Below are positions 36,498 through 48,616 of a stretch of DNA of 64,000 nt, in pieces. Every line of letters begins with the position of its first letter. Position 1 is the first letter of the stretch. Position numbers and translations under genes: made by a program. The stretch is from assembly GCA_965153455.1 (NCBI GenBank), contig OZ234499.1:15186271-15250270 (forward strand). Reading direction: 5' to 3'. Below the pieces are notes generated by a model that ran no database searches, was not told where the DNA came from, and saw nothing but the letters and a program-made list of their open reading frames with translations. Origin of the DNA: Sphagnum compactum (taxonomy: Eukaryota > Bryophyta > Sphagnopsida > Sphagnales).

Positions 36498-36894
36498 TTT
36501 TACATTTTCTTATGAGGGTACCAACTTATAAATGTTCCATTCCATCAGGGAGTCTTCATGGCTTCATTCACCATTTAGAAATTCCGAGATTCGTGCATGT
36601 GGGATGTATGCACACTCAACTTTGCTTATATGTGCCCCTCCATGTTGAACATATTTTTTCCACACCAAATCCATGTTGTTAAAGGGTGATTTCTTTGGGT
36701 TTTGAATATCAATATATTGAGATTTGAAACATAACCCGTGTTTAAAACTATGCCTTGAGCTGATTGTACAAAAAAAAACAATAAATTGATATTGATGTCT
36801 AAAATTTTATATCCGCAATACTTAAATGATAAGTATGGAAAACATATGATATGGTCTATGGCCATAATTGTAAATTTTAAATCCATATTATCTA

Positions 36895-37268
36895 TGGATA
36901 ATGTAAATGTAATACCCAGATGATAGTTAACAAACTACATTATTTATGGAAAAAATAAATGCAATACCTACATGACAACTTAAAGATGCACACTATATAT
37001 ATGGGGGGAAAATGTAATACCACATTATGACCTTAATCCACACTATACGTGGAAACCTTAAATGCAATACCTACATGATAATTTAAAGATGCACACTATT
37101 TGTGGGGGTAAAGTGCAATACTCACATTATGACCATAATCCACACAATATATGGGAGAGGGAAATGCAATACCTGCATAACAATTTAAAGATGCACACTA
37201 TATGTGGGTGGCAAAATGTAATATTGGCATTATGACCCTAAATCCACACTATCTATGGGAGGCCAAAA
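36895..37268 (+). repeat. ~58/116-bp tandem array, inverted relative to 34,800-35,115
   Basis: About three 116-bp composite units: AAATGCAATACCTACATGA, AATTTAAAGATGCACACTAT, then AATGTAATAC.CACATTATGACC and TAATCCACACTAT. The two arrays flank most of the transposase catalytic region as inverted repeats. Confidence 0.85.
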
Positions 37269-37269
37269 T

Positions 37270-38110
37270 GCTAAATCCATATATCAAACATGGAACATTA
37301 TTAGTGGAATTTTATGACCGTATTAAACCCATCCGGGGAAATTGATTTCCTTAAATTAAGAACAAAACAATAAAACATAAGAAAATGATTAAGAAAAAAT
37401 TATCATATCGTTGATGTTAAAGGATGATATCCCATTCAAAGGAGTTGTATCTTGATTTGAAAACACACCCTAAATAAATCAACACACATTTCATTAAACC
37501 TTAAACTTAAAACCTTAAATAATCCTAATGATAAACACTCTCAACCTAATGATTATACAAACAAAACTACAAATGGAATACAAAAAACATTTATAACAAC
37601 TATGTTTGAATTTAAAGTTAATCAATTAAAAATTATAATGAATGGAAGCATTAGCCTTAGTGTTTAAAACTAATTACCCCAAAACATTATATATAAACCT
37701 ATAAAACTTTAATGGTAAATGTCGTAAAAATTAATAACTATATAAACATATACAAATGCCATACAAAATAATCTTTTAGGAGTGAGTGACGAATTAAAAT
37801 TGAAACACAATGAAAAGAAAAAATTAAATGAATGAAATAAGAATTTATTCTCTTACCTTTAATGTGGTCACTTCAACTCGAAACTTTCTTCATTCACCTT
37901 CAAAAGAGGTAAAATGCATCTTGTTGCAAGTATTTGTACTTGAAAATTTGGCCAAATTTTCCCCCCCCCAAAATCCAACCTAGGATTGATTTTGATTAAT
38001 ATTAAAAATTGTGCAAATATTCATAAATGTTTGATTTTTTTAACTCTAAATTTATCAAGCCTATTCCTTAATTAAACTAAGTACATCTTGCATTAAATGG
38101 TCCAAAGTGG
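37270..38110. other. AT-rich, no gene recognised
   Basis: Low-complexity AT-rich DNA upstream of the transposase reading direction; no motif beyond A and T runs and a short poly-C at about 37,960. Confidence 0.5.
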
Positions 38111-38124
38111 AGGTAGAGGACTGC

Positions 38125-38520
38125 CACGAAAAAAAGTAGTTTAGCCAAGAAATATAAGTTTTACCAATAAGAAATATAGGTTGAGCCAAGAGATAGAAGT
38201 TTAGCCAAAAAATATACGTTTAACCAAGAAGAAATATAAGTTTAGCCAATAAGAGATATAGGTTTAGGCAAAAAATAGAAGTTAGCTAATAAAATATATA
38301 GGTTTAGCCAAGAAATAGAAATTTAGTCAACAAATATAAGTTTAACCTAGAAGAAAAATAGGTTTAACTCAGAGTAAAAGTTTAGTCAAGAAAAAATATA
38401 AGTTTAGTGAAGAAATATAAGTTAGCCAAGAGATAAAAATTTAGCCAATAAAATATATACGTTTTGCCAAGAGGAAACATAGGTTTAACCAAGAGGAAAT
38501 AAGAATTTTGCCAAGGTAAG
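38125..38520 (+). repeat. ~20-30-bp degenerate tandem array
   Basis: Around fifteen units of the type AGTTTAGCCAAGAAATATA with variants (TTTAACCAAGAAGAAATATA, GGTTTAGCCAAGAAATAGA). It ends abruptly at about 38,520 and has no coding potential. Confidence 0.85.
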
Positions 38521-38769
38521 TAAAGGATTAATTGTTAGTTAGTAGGCAGGGCTAAGATTTAGGTCAGTATTGTAGCTAGGTGGGTGGGTAATATGGAGGT
38601 CAGGGTTGGGAAAAATTTGGGAATGAAAAGAAAAATGGTCAAAGGTAAGTAGCCATTGACTGTGGTAGAATGTTGATTAACGTAAGGTAAAGAGGTGAAT
38701 GAAAAAGAGGTGAATCATCCAGCCCATCCTATGGACAGAACGGCCTCTACACCTGAGGAAAAAAAAAAG

Positions 38770-40066
38770 GATGAACAAGAGTAAAAAAAAACAAAGAAAA
38801 AAAAAAGTTGAGGTACATTTATTTATGGCAGATGCACTAGTTATTTTTTGGAGGAGCGTTTTTTATAACACCACCTCCGCAACGTCTTCTACAACACCGC
38901 TTCAACACCGCTTCAGTAACATTTTCTTTTGTAGTATTGCTTCAACACCGAATTTGCAACATTTTCTTTTGCAGCAACACTTCAACATCGCTTCTATAGC
39001 ACCCTCTTCTACAGCATCGCTTATGCTCTTGAGTGGTGGCGAGGTTTAGGGTTTTTGGTGAGGCAAAGGTAGGTAGTTGGGGTTTGAAATGCTTGGGCAG
39101 TCGAATAGAGTTTTTTAATGGGTAGCCTTGAAGTAAGTGAGGGAAAAAAAATTTAATAAAATAGACCCAACCTCAATGCCTGCAGCAGATCCAATAATTA
39201 GGATGAACTTGAGTTCATCCCAAACGGAACTGGTGCAGTCATGGGGGCTGGGTCACTCCGGCCTTTGGTTTGAATAGCTTCCACAGTTAAAAAGTCAAAC
39301 CCTGTGGCAGGACCACACGATTGATTCCCCGCAGGGCTGCACTGTCAGGCCCAGAAAGGGCGCCGAACAGAACAGTGCTCGATGATGGGGGCTATTTCGC
39401 GTCTCGCAGACCTCCTCTGTCAAGAGGAAATCTTAAGGATGTAATGTACCCTCTTCATACACTGCAAATTCCCAACGAGGTCATGATGACTCAGGTGCAA
39501 ATGAATTGGTCCACTTTGGTGACCTGTCCTGTACTGTACATTGTGATGATGATCCCCTTTGGCCTCGTCTACGAGGCATGGAGAAAATGAGGCCACATGA
39601 ACCCACATCCATGAGCTCAGCAGGTTATGTCATATAACTATTGTGTGGGTGTCCAGTCAGGAAGTGACACGTCATCAAGATGGCCCCTGCTACTGGTCTT
39701 GTATAGGGGAAGGCTCTGCTGCCAGTGTCTTCTACCCTCGGTTCATAGAGCAGAATGCCCCACCAAAGGTGCTGACGACACATAGATTCCTGCTCTATGC
39801 TGCGCAGGAAATTGCCTTCTGTATGTAATGCACCTTCAAAGTGCACTGTGCTCCTCCACCAAGGTTGTTGTGTAACCAGGCAGCCACCAGTGCACCTTCC
39901 ATCTGAAACTCAGTATGACTCAGGTGCCCCAATGAATTGGTACACTTTGGTGACATATATATTCTGTAACACTCTTACTTCCCTGTGATTCTACCTATAC
40001 CTATTAATTTGGGTAGGTATCATTGGTAAAGCACATAAGGAATGTAAAAGTCGTTATTATTTACTA
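38770..40066. other. No gene recognised; local degenerate repeats
   Basis: From 38,870 to 39,020 a degenerate repeat of AACACCGCTTC and TTTTCTTTTGCAGCA elements is present. Two copies of a block ATGACTCAGGTGC...AATGAATTGGT.CACTTTGGTGAC lie about 430 bp apart (39,487 and 39,915). Open frames here are short and resemble nothing I know. Confidence 0.5.
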
Positions 40067-40372
40067 AACTTATCTGTAAAGTCAGGCGACCATAACTGGG
40101 AATGAAAATTTACGAAAGGAAATAACTGGGGCCCAAACTAGTTTTTTCACCAATTTTGGTGATAAACTGAGTTTAGTCCTGTCTTTCCTTTTCCTTGAGC
40201 GCCTCCACTGGTGCTACATATATTTTCACTACTATTATAATCATTCTCGAACCTTGTGCATACTGAGATTTAATAAAAATTCCTTACTTTGCAGATACCA
40301 CTGAAAGAGGGGATAAGTGGTGAAAACAGAGAGGATAGGGGGTGAATGAGAGGGTGACTTTATCGATAACTC
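40067..40372. mobile_element. Stowaway-like MITE, diverged third copy
   Basis: Aligned with the arm copies along its length (GTAAAGTCAGGC, AACTGGGAATGAAAATTT, CTACATATATTTTCACT, GAACCTTGTGCAT, GGTGACTTTA.CGATAACTC) but shorter by about 85 bp, with decayed left terminus. It is outside the duplicated arms, so it is an independent, older insertion. Confidence 0.8.
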
Positions 40373-40485
40373 TATTATGTAGGTAGGAAAATGGGTAAGA
40401 CTTTGTGGTTACTAGGTTAACCATTCATGGGGCCAATTTGCTTCTCATTGCTGATAAACAATGAGTTTCTCAGTGCCCAGTTTAG

Positions 40486-40860
40486 AATGCCAACAAGGAT
40501 GCTCCAAATAATAACCATTGTAGGCGCATATAGGGGGACCCAACTTCATTAATGAAAGAATAGTGTAGTGGATCATTAATAAACAAAGGACCTCAACTAA
40601 GAACATGATTACTAAAGCGTCACTAGCACACTTAGGGAGCATGAGTCCTCCAAAGAAGAACATGTATTAATCTTTCAAAGGTCACACGTGGGGAGAATGA
40701 GTCCTCCAAAGAAGAACATTTATTAAACTTTCAAAGGTCACACGTGAGGAGAATGAGTCCTCCAAAGAAGAACATGTATTAATCTTTCAAAGGTCACACG
40801 TGGGAGAATGAGTCCTCCAAAGAAGAACATTTTATTAATCTTTCAAAGGAAGGATTGTTG
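40486..40860 (-). repeat. Inverted copy of the 10.2-10.7 kb repeat element
   Basis: Reverse complement of 10,430-10,690 with four short units of about 60 bp (GACCTTTGAAAGATTAATACATG, TTCTTTGGAGGACTCATTC) and the same unique tail. It borders a MULE fragment that abuts the inner end of the right arm. Confidence 0.85.
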
Positions 40861-40864
40861 TACA

Positions 40865-41458
40865 ATATTTCACATTTTGTAGGTATTCATGTGGGTATGG
40901 GTCGAAAGATAATCGTGGAGACCCAAATCACCATCTACTTCATATGCGGATCAATGGTGAGCCTACACTTGACAAACATGACCTGGATTCCATTCCGCGA
41001 CCATCTTTTTTTGCCCCATGAATGTCACAAGTCCTCAAGGACCACATTTGGACCCAATTGGGTTTAGGTGACACCGTCAAGCCAATATATGATAAGCATA
41101 AGACAATATGATGGGCTAGAATCAATGCAGGAGAAGCGACGACAAAGGATGATTTCATTAGACAACAAGACATTACTTACTTGGATTACAAACACAAAAA
41201 GGGAGTTCGCGTTTACACCAAAATCCGACCATTTCCTTTCGCACATGGGCATTTAGTCATCCCAATGACGTGTTTTATTTTCAAGATGCAAACGAGGATA
41301 ATAGGATTCATGTCCCATTCACAATAGGGATACAAACCCCATCTCAATTGCAAGCCATGGTTTCATTAGGTCATAATGGGGCAATTTCAATGGATGCCAC
41401 CTTCAACACCAATGATATGAAATTTCATTTGTTCACATTGATGGTGTTTGATGCACAT
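40865..41458 (+). pseudogene. MULE transposase fragment
   Basis: Inverted copy of about 35,785-36,390. It includes IPFRDHLFLPHECHKSS, FIRQQDI-like and the catalytic-core start HNGAISMDATFNTNDMKF, where the second copy has Asn for Gly. It stops at VFDAH and joins the arm of the duplication at 41,459/41,460. Stops and frameshifts are present. Confidence 0.85.
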
Positions 41459-42673
41459 CCCAATATCAATAATAATTAATATTGTTTTATATATTTGAAG
41501 GCTTAAAAGCCTTATACTTTTGAAGTTTTATTTTTGATTAAAATTAATTAATATAGTCTAATTATAAAATTTTAATTACTGTAATTATATTTTTCATTAT
41601 AATTGAATTGAATTAATATAAAATTCATAAAATTATATTATTAAATTTATATTTATTATAATTATATGGCTATATTGACTAATTATTTACATGAACTCAT
41701 TATAAATTAATTTTTATAATTGAAAATTTATTATAATTACGTTAAATCTTGGGCATGACACGTTGTGCCTTTGTGTACAACAACAAAAGACGATGACGAG
41801 CCCAAATCACGGCTCATTGTCGTCTTTTGCACTTGAGGAAAAAAATCAAGAGACAATGACGAGCCAGTATGGACCACCACCCCTTCTCAAAATAAAATAG
41901 AGGAGTTTCTCCTATCTGAAAGAATCAAACTCAAAGCAAAACACTACTTAGAGACTCTCTTTGCCTTTTTGGTCTTGTGTCACTTGGTGAAGTTTATGCT
42001 TTTACTGAAAGCCACCGAAGATGTGCCATAGGGAAGACCTATCCTCCAAGAATTCTCAAGAATTTCCACAACAAATCATATGAAAATAAGCAAAAAATTT
42101 CAAAGATCACCATAACATAATGGGCCAATAAATTCTACAAGTTAAAGTAAAAAACAAGATAGGAGTAGTCCAAGCATAACATTGTGAGCTTGTGCAAGCA
42201 ATGCAAGAACTCAAGGCAATGTGGCCTCACCACAAAGCAGTAATTACAATGAGAACACATGAGGCAACATGGCCTCACCACATGCTAGTATTTTTGAATA
42301 AAGCTCAAGGCCACCTTGAAAACAAGAGTGAATTATTTAGTGTATTGCATGCACCCATTTATAAAGTCACTAGTTCAAGTAATCTCAAAATCTCTAAAAA
42401 TTTGAAAATTTGTCAATTGTATTATGCCCATTTACAAATTGAATAAAATGAATTTTCAACACACACAAAAAACTCTAACTAGCATCATTAGTGTGGTTCC
42501 TTTTGGCCAGGAGCCTGTCAAGCCTATCCAAATGTTGTATACCACATTGCCCCTTTCCTCCTTACCTTTGCATTTGTTAAGGGGTGGTGACATGCCCACG
42601 TATAAGAAGGTATAATAACGATGCATCAGGTGGTGATGCAACCAGTGAGCTCACACTTGAGAAAAACCCAGGA

Positions 42674-43474
42674 GATGATAACGAGCCGAGAGCCTCCTAG
42701 CTCGTCATCATTTTTTGCGTTTGAAGAAAAAAATCAAGAGATGATGAAGAGTTGGGAGGCTTGTCGTCGTCTTTTGCACCTGAGAAAAAAATGAAGAAAT
42801 GACAACAAGCCTCCTAACTTGCCGTCATTTGCTACACCTAATAAAAAAAACGAAGAGATGACGATGAGCCAAGGAGGTTCGCAGTCATCTGTTACACCTA
42901 AGAAAAAAATCAAAAAAATGATGACGAGCCAGGGAGGCTTGTCGTCATCTGTACTGTGCCCATTTACAAATTGAATAAAATGAATTTCCAACACACGCAA
43001 GAAACTCCAGCCAACATCACTGGTGTGGTCCTTTTTGGCCAAAAGCCTGTCCAAATGTCGTGTATTTCATTACCCGTTTCCTCCTTACCTTTGCATTTGT
43101 TAAGGGGTGGTGACATCCCCACGTACAGGAAAGTACAATAATGATGCATCACGTGTTGATGCAGCAAGTGAGTTCACACTTGAAAAAAAACCCAGGAGAT
43201 GACAACAAGCTGAGAGCCTCTTGACTCACCATCATCTATTACACCTGAGAAAAAAAACAAAAAAATGACAACGAACCAGGGAGGCTCGCCGTCATCTGCT
43301 ACATTTGAGAAAAAAAACAAATTATGACGACGAGCCAGGGAGGCTCGTCGTCATTTCCTACACATGAGAAGAAAAAAAACAGATGACGACGAGCCAAGGA
43401 GTCTCGTTGTCAATTACTACATCTGAGAAAAAAAACAAACAGATGAGAACAAGCCTCCTGGCTCGTCGTCATCT
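42674..43474. repeat. Tandem array of short palindromes, right arm
   Basis: Counterpart of 27,747-28,556. The unit near 43,323-43,355 again has a perfect GACGACGAGCC...GGCTCGTCGTC stem. Most differences between the arms here are single bases within stems. Confidence 0.85.
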
Positions 43475-44021
43475 AACTGGTGCAGTCATGTGGGCTGGTT
43501 CACTCTGGCCCTTAGGCAGGCCCCATCCGTGGGCATTACCGCCCCTCACCCATAAGTATGAGGTTGAGATGGAAGGTGGATTGGTAGGTGCTGGGTCACA
43601 TAATGGCTTTTCCAGACCTCCACGGGAGAGATTGGCGGTACCAATATTCATCCTCACCCTCCAAGGTACCTAGGAAGCTACAAAAGCGGAAATGGCAGAA
43701 AGTCACAAAAAGAACCTATACCATCTAGAAAAAAGCCTACAAAAAGTCCAAAACTAAGGACCCAAAACCAATTACAAGGAACAGAATTGCCACTCGTATT
43801 GGAATCGGCAGCCAAATCAAAAGAGTTCTGTCATAGACAGCGGATCACCCCTGACACCATAGGTTGTTAGGATTTACGGTGCAGAAGAACTCGCCACAGG
43901 AGGGGAAGTCCAAGACCCCGGTGAATCCTTGGTCGTTCCTTTTATGCACTACGCGAATTCCTACCTCCGCTTGGAAAAGAAGGTTCTCGTGTTTGTAAAG
44001 AGGTTGGGAGCAGTGCTGATC

Positions 44022-47000
44022 ATGGCCCCAAATTTTCTGGACTTGGCGAAGGAGAGGATAGTGGAAGCTTTGGATCTTACGTCTGGCGAAAAGGAGCAAC
44101 TCCTGAAGCTCAACAAACTTCAATGTAAATGTGTTGCGCGCAAGCTCTCAGAGACTCAAGAAATTTTGCAATCTGTGGAGTCTGCCGCCGGTTCTAGAAC
44201 TGATGTTTTTGACCGATGTGAGGCAGCGCTGAAAGAACTGTATAGAGTTGTGACGGATGCTGTGTCGCTTATCAAGGGTTGTTGTGACGAACAGTGGCTG
44301 AGAACAGCGATTAGACAACGTGGTGACAAGAGTTCCGAGGACTTTGCTGAGATTTGTTATGAAGTGCAATGGTGCACTTCCATACTGTGTATTTCTTTAC
44401 ACAGTGCTGTAACTAGGCAGGCTGCAATTGTAGAGCTAGAAGCATGTGATGGTAGGTTGGGTGCTTTTGATCTCTTCAAACTGGAGACGGCCGTGAGTCA
44501 AGATCGAGAGGATTTGAGGTCAAAGTTGGAACTCCTAAGGCAAGGCCATGTTTGTGATGTTGAGTGTGGGAGGTCCCAAACTGACCCATGCCTTGCTGCG
44601 CAGTTATTGGCGAGGTTAGATAATAGGCCGACTGCATTAGCGCCAGCTGATCAGGCTGCGACTACGGCAGAAGTGTTGCCTTCCCTATTGTTGAAGGTCG
44701 ATTATCGAGATCTCCCTGATTTGAAGTTAATAGGGAGAGGGGCCTCTGCGGACGTTCTTGAAACCGAATGGCTAGGAGAAAAATATGCCAAGAAGGTATT
44801 CCCTGGTGTTGAGAATAAGAGTTTCGAAGCAGAGTCTGCGAATCTGGCAACCCTCTTTCATCCGCATGTGGTGAGGATAGTTTGTTGGTCTGAAGGTAGG
44901 AGACGTGAGAATTGTTCTCTCGTCATGGAGCTCATGCACGAGGATCTTTGCCGATATTTGAACACCCGTCTGGCCGACAGTGGATCCGATGATTATCCTC
45001 CGCTGTCAATCTTTGCAGCAGTGGATATTATGCTTCAAGTGGCACGGGGATTGAAATACTTGCACAGTAAACGAGTAGCACATCGCGACCTCAAATCCTT
45101 GAACGTTTTAGTGAAACCTCTTACAGGAGCCCCTGAACTTAAGTACGACGACGGATACGTAAATGCGAAGCTCGCCGATTTCGGGTTGTCCAAGACGAAA
45201 AACACGAGCACCAGATTCTCCCACCAGACATTAAATATTGGTACTCGCAAATGGATGGCTCCTGAGGTGTTCGAGATCGCCAAGAATGAGATCGACAGCG
45301 GAGCTGTGCAACTACCTCTAATTGCGCACCCCTTCAAAGCAGACGTGTACAGTTTCGCTCTTGTGTGCTATGAGATGCTGACCGGGGTACTGCCATTTGA
45401 AGGTGAGAGGATGGGTGACCTGTTCAAACGCATAACCGTCGATCGTTTGCGGCCAGAGCTTCCTGACGAATGCCCAAGTCGGCTGGCTTCCTTGATACAA
45501 AGGTGTTGGGAGCACGATCCTCGCGAAAGGCCGAACTTGCCCGAAATCTGCACAGAACTCAGATACATCAAAGGTCTTCTCCTCACAGGTTGAACACTCC
45601 CTTTCTTGAGAACCTATCATGCTGCCGAGTTGCCAACCAGGTCATACAAAGCATGCTAACCTAGTAGGGGTTTCCATGTTCAAACAGTCACTCCACTCGT
45701 GGAGATAATATCTAGGGATACATGGTTCTTTTATTATGCTGGATGGCTGTAAATCAATTTGAGTGTCACAAGATTATACTCTGTGCAATATACCTATGTG
45801 CTTCAAAATTCTTTGGAAAGATAACTTTAGCATGGAAAGGCGAAATAGAGTTAGCATAGGTGAAGAGGAACCTTAAGGTAGGATAGGAGAGGAAAGACCT
45901 TATGTGTCCAAATAGAGGGGATTTCCAATCTCGTGCCTTGAAAGCCTTGAACAACTAGCTGAAACACACCATAAATTTCCAATGCATCGATTTGACACCC
46001 TCCTCTCCCTCCTCCTCTCTCCCCCCCAAAGTACCTCAACCCTTCTTCTAGTCAGATTGATGAATGATTTCCAAATCTTTGGTCACACACTACAGCTTTG
46101 CTGATAATTATCTACTTGGCTTAATTGGGGACAATCTGATCTGGTTATATGTCTTTGACCTCACAGGTGATGAAACTCAGGTACAGACAGTGGAGATTCA
46201 TCCTTTTATAACAAAGCCAATTGAGGTAACAATTCCACAAATGAAGTTTTTTTTGTTGGTTGCATTTATGCATTGCCAAGCATGAGTTGGTTGTTGATCA
46301 TTGTCAATGTTTATTTCCACAAATGAAATTGTTTCAAATCAAGTGTACAACATGATAACAAGTACATTGGCCTTACATATTTTTGACAAGGTGACATTAT
46401 ACACATGGCTGCCAATAGGTCCAAGGCCCTTGGGGAGGACGTGGTGGAGGTTCTTTTCGTGATGGCCTAGCAACAGGCATTAAAGGGTTGACGATCATGA
46501 GTGCACCAGGGGTTGTTTGGTCACTTTGTGTTGAATATGATATATGTGGCCAATCCTTTCAATCCTCTCCCCATGGTGAACCTATTCGTGGAAACAAAGA
46601 TGAGGTGAGGTTCACATGCTTCTGTTCAATGGCATGACATTTTGTCCTGTTAGTGTCCACTACTCTTGATTGAAAACTCTTAAAATGTCATTACATGTGA
46701 CCACTGGTGCTGAAACACTATCATGGGTATGGCTGAAATGACAACACTACTTACTATTAACCTATTAAGTATGACCACTGTACTCTTGTATTAATATTGG
46801 ATAGTGGAGATCCAAATCACTAGATGAATAGATTTTTAAAATTAGGTCAAAACATGACTCAGATTGGATTTGGATGTGGTTTCTGCTACTACAGAAGTTA
46901 TGTGATGTGCATTGTTGTCTACATCTATATACTCAACTGAAAAGAACTAACATTGAATTTCTCATAGTTTAATTGTACAAAATAATAATTTTGTTATCAA

Positions 47001-47316
47001 TGAATCAACTATGATTTGTATGTAGGTTTTTAACTTTGTATTCCCCTTGCCTTCTATGCAGGTACGATTCAAATACCCTGATGAATATCTTCAACAAATT
47101 GAGGGATTTTCTGGTATAGTACCTGTAGTTGTAGGGAATAATCCAGTGACAGGTATTACTTCCATCACATTCAAGTCTAACATCCAAAGTTATGGCCCAT
47201 ACGGCACTGGAGGAGAGATATATTTCACAAGTGGCATTGGAGAGATTGTAGGTTTCTGGGGAAGATCAGGCATGGTTCTTGATCAAATTGGAGTATTCAT
47301 AGCTAACCCTACTTGA
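44022..47316 (+). CDS. K2 right copy: TKL kinase with C-terminal jacalin-related lectin
   Basis: Exons 44,022-45,588, 46,167-46,225, 46,419-46,604 and 47,062-47,316 join in phase to 2,067 nt, 688 residues. An upstream open frame extends the first exon to 43,929, but the left copy has a stop there, so the conserved MAPNF start is preferred. Order: helical N-terminal region (1-130); Cys/His motif HVCDVECGRSQTDPC (176-190); kinase 232-520 with a degenerate loop GRGASADV, Lys258, HRDLKSLN, DFG and WMAPE; short linker (exon 2); lectin (exons 3-4) with GPWGGRGGGSF and the loop SGMVLDQIGVF. No signal peptide or membrane segment is visible, so a cytoplasmic protein is expected. It is the head-to-tail upstream neighbour of K1, 2.4 kb away. 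Confidence 0.92.
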
Positions 47317-48225
47317 TTTCACATTGTCTAACAACGCATATATTGGATAAGCATTCACAGCTCAAAATTATGATGTAAATGGCAAACATTGAATTGAATT
47401 TCACTCACTGAGTTTGAAAGACAGCAATTCTGTTTTCATTTGTAAGGTGAAGAGGTTGAAGTGGAGCTCAAAGGTAATCCTATGTTTCAGAAACTTTGAA
47501 GCCAGGACTTTTAGAAATGGTCCCAAAGTGGAAATTGATGATTGGATTGAAATCTTGAAACCCTTTTTCTTGCATATGGTTAACTAGCTTCTTCTTTTGA
47601 GGAGCATAAAGACTGGCCCAAGGTCTAAAACCCTCATACGGTTTTCAATCCTTTATTGCTGGACATAAGAGGGTTTTAGGAGAAGCTCCAATGAGCATCC
47701 CTATTTACAACCCAAATTTATGTCTTTCTATGATGTTGCTATGAAAGACCGACCACTCCAGGCTTAGAGCGATGGGTTTTTGTGGCATTTTGATTGGTAT
47801 GCCTGAAAATAATGGCATACATGATATGGCTCACACTAAACATGGTTTATGTGTGGGACAAAAAAGAAACTAATTAACCGGTAGTTGTTGATGGCATATT
47901 ATTATGATTGATTTCCCAATATTTACCTTGTTTTAGTGAGAGTGCAAGTTGATTTTAGTGTTGGAAAAACAAAGATTAGATTAGTAAAAAGATGAATACA
48001 AATTCATAACTAATAAACGTAGGATCCTCTGCCAACGGCCATGGGCATTTCCTATTTAGACTCTACACCTGAAAGATCCATACTTATGTAGGAATAAAAG
48101 ATTTCCGTATGTTCATTGCTTCATGCTCCATCCATTAGAGCTTCTATGTATTGACATTTGTTGGTCACCACAACATTACTGTTTATAATTTTTGATATTT
48201 TTTTTTTTGAATATAGGTTACAATA
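47317..48225. other. K2-K1 intergenic region, right arm
   Basis: Probable K2 3' untranslated region and spacer, almost identical to the left arm. No gene seen. Confidence 0.5.
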
Positions 48226-48616
48226 GAGTTATCCGTAAAGTCAGGCAATTAGGGGGCGAGAACGGCCAGTTTCGGCATAACACGGCATCAAATGCGTAAC
48301 TGGGAATGAAAATTTTACAAAAGGAAATAACTTGGATCCAAACTAATTTTTCCACCAATTTTGGTGGTAAATTGAGTTTCATCCTGTGTTTCCTTTTCTT
48401 TTAGCGCCTGCATTGCTGCTACATATATTTTCACTGCTCCTACCTGTACGACTACTATAATTATTTTCGAACCTTGTGCATTAAATGCTGAGTTTCAGCA
48501 TTTCACACCCAGATTTAATAAAATTTCCTTACCTTGCGGATACCCTGAAAGAGGGGGTAAGGGGCAAAACCAGAGGAGATAGAGGGTGAAACAGAGGGTG
48601 ACTTTACGGATAACTC
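48226..48616. mobile_element. Stowaway-like MITE, right-arm copy
   Basis: GAGTTATCCGTAAAGTCA and TGACTTTACGGATAACTC form perfect 18-bp terminal inverted repeats. TA precedes it; the downstream TA has mutated to TG. It inserted before the duplication. Confidence 0.9.

Noticed and set aside
38771-39049. 92-codon frame rich in Ser, Thr and Phe
   Set aside because: It is created by a degenerate AACACCGCTTC repeat and poly-A; no domain, no splice context.
43929-44021. N-terminal extension of right K2 beginning MVVPFMHYANSY
   Set aside because: The left copy has a stop codon in this stretch and K1 begins at the aligned MAPDF, so the downstream Met is preferred.
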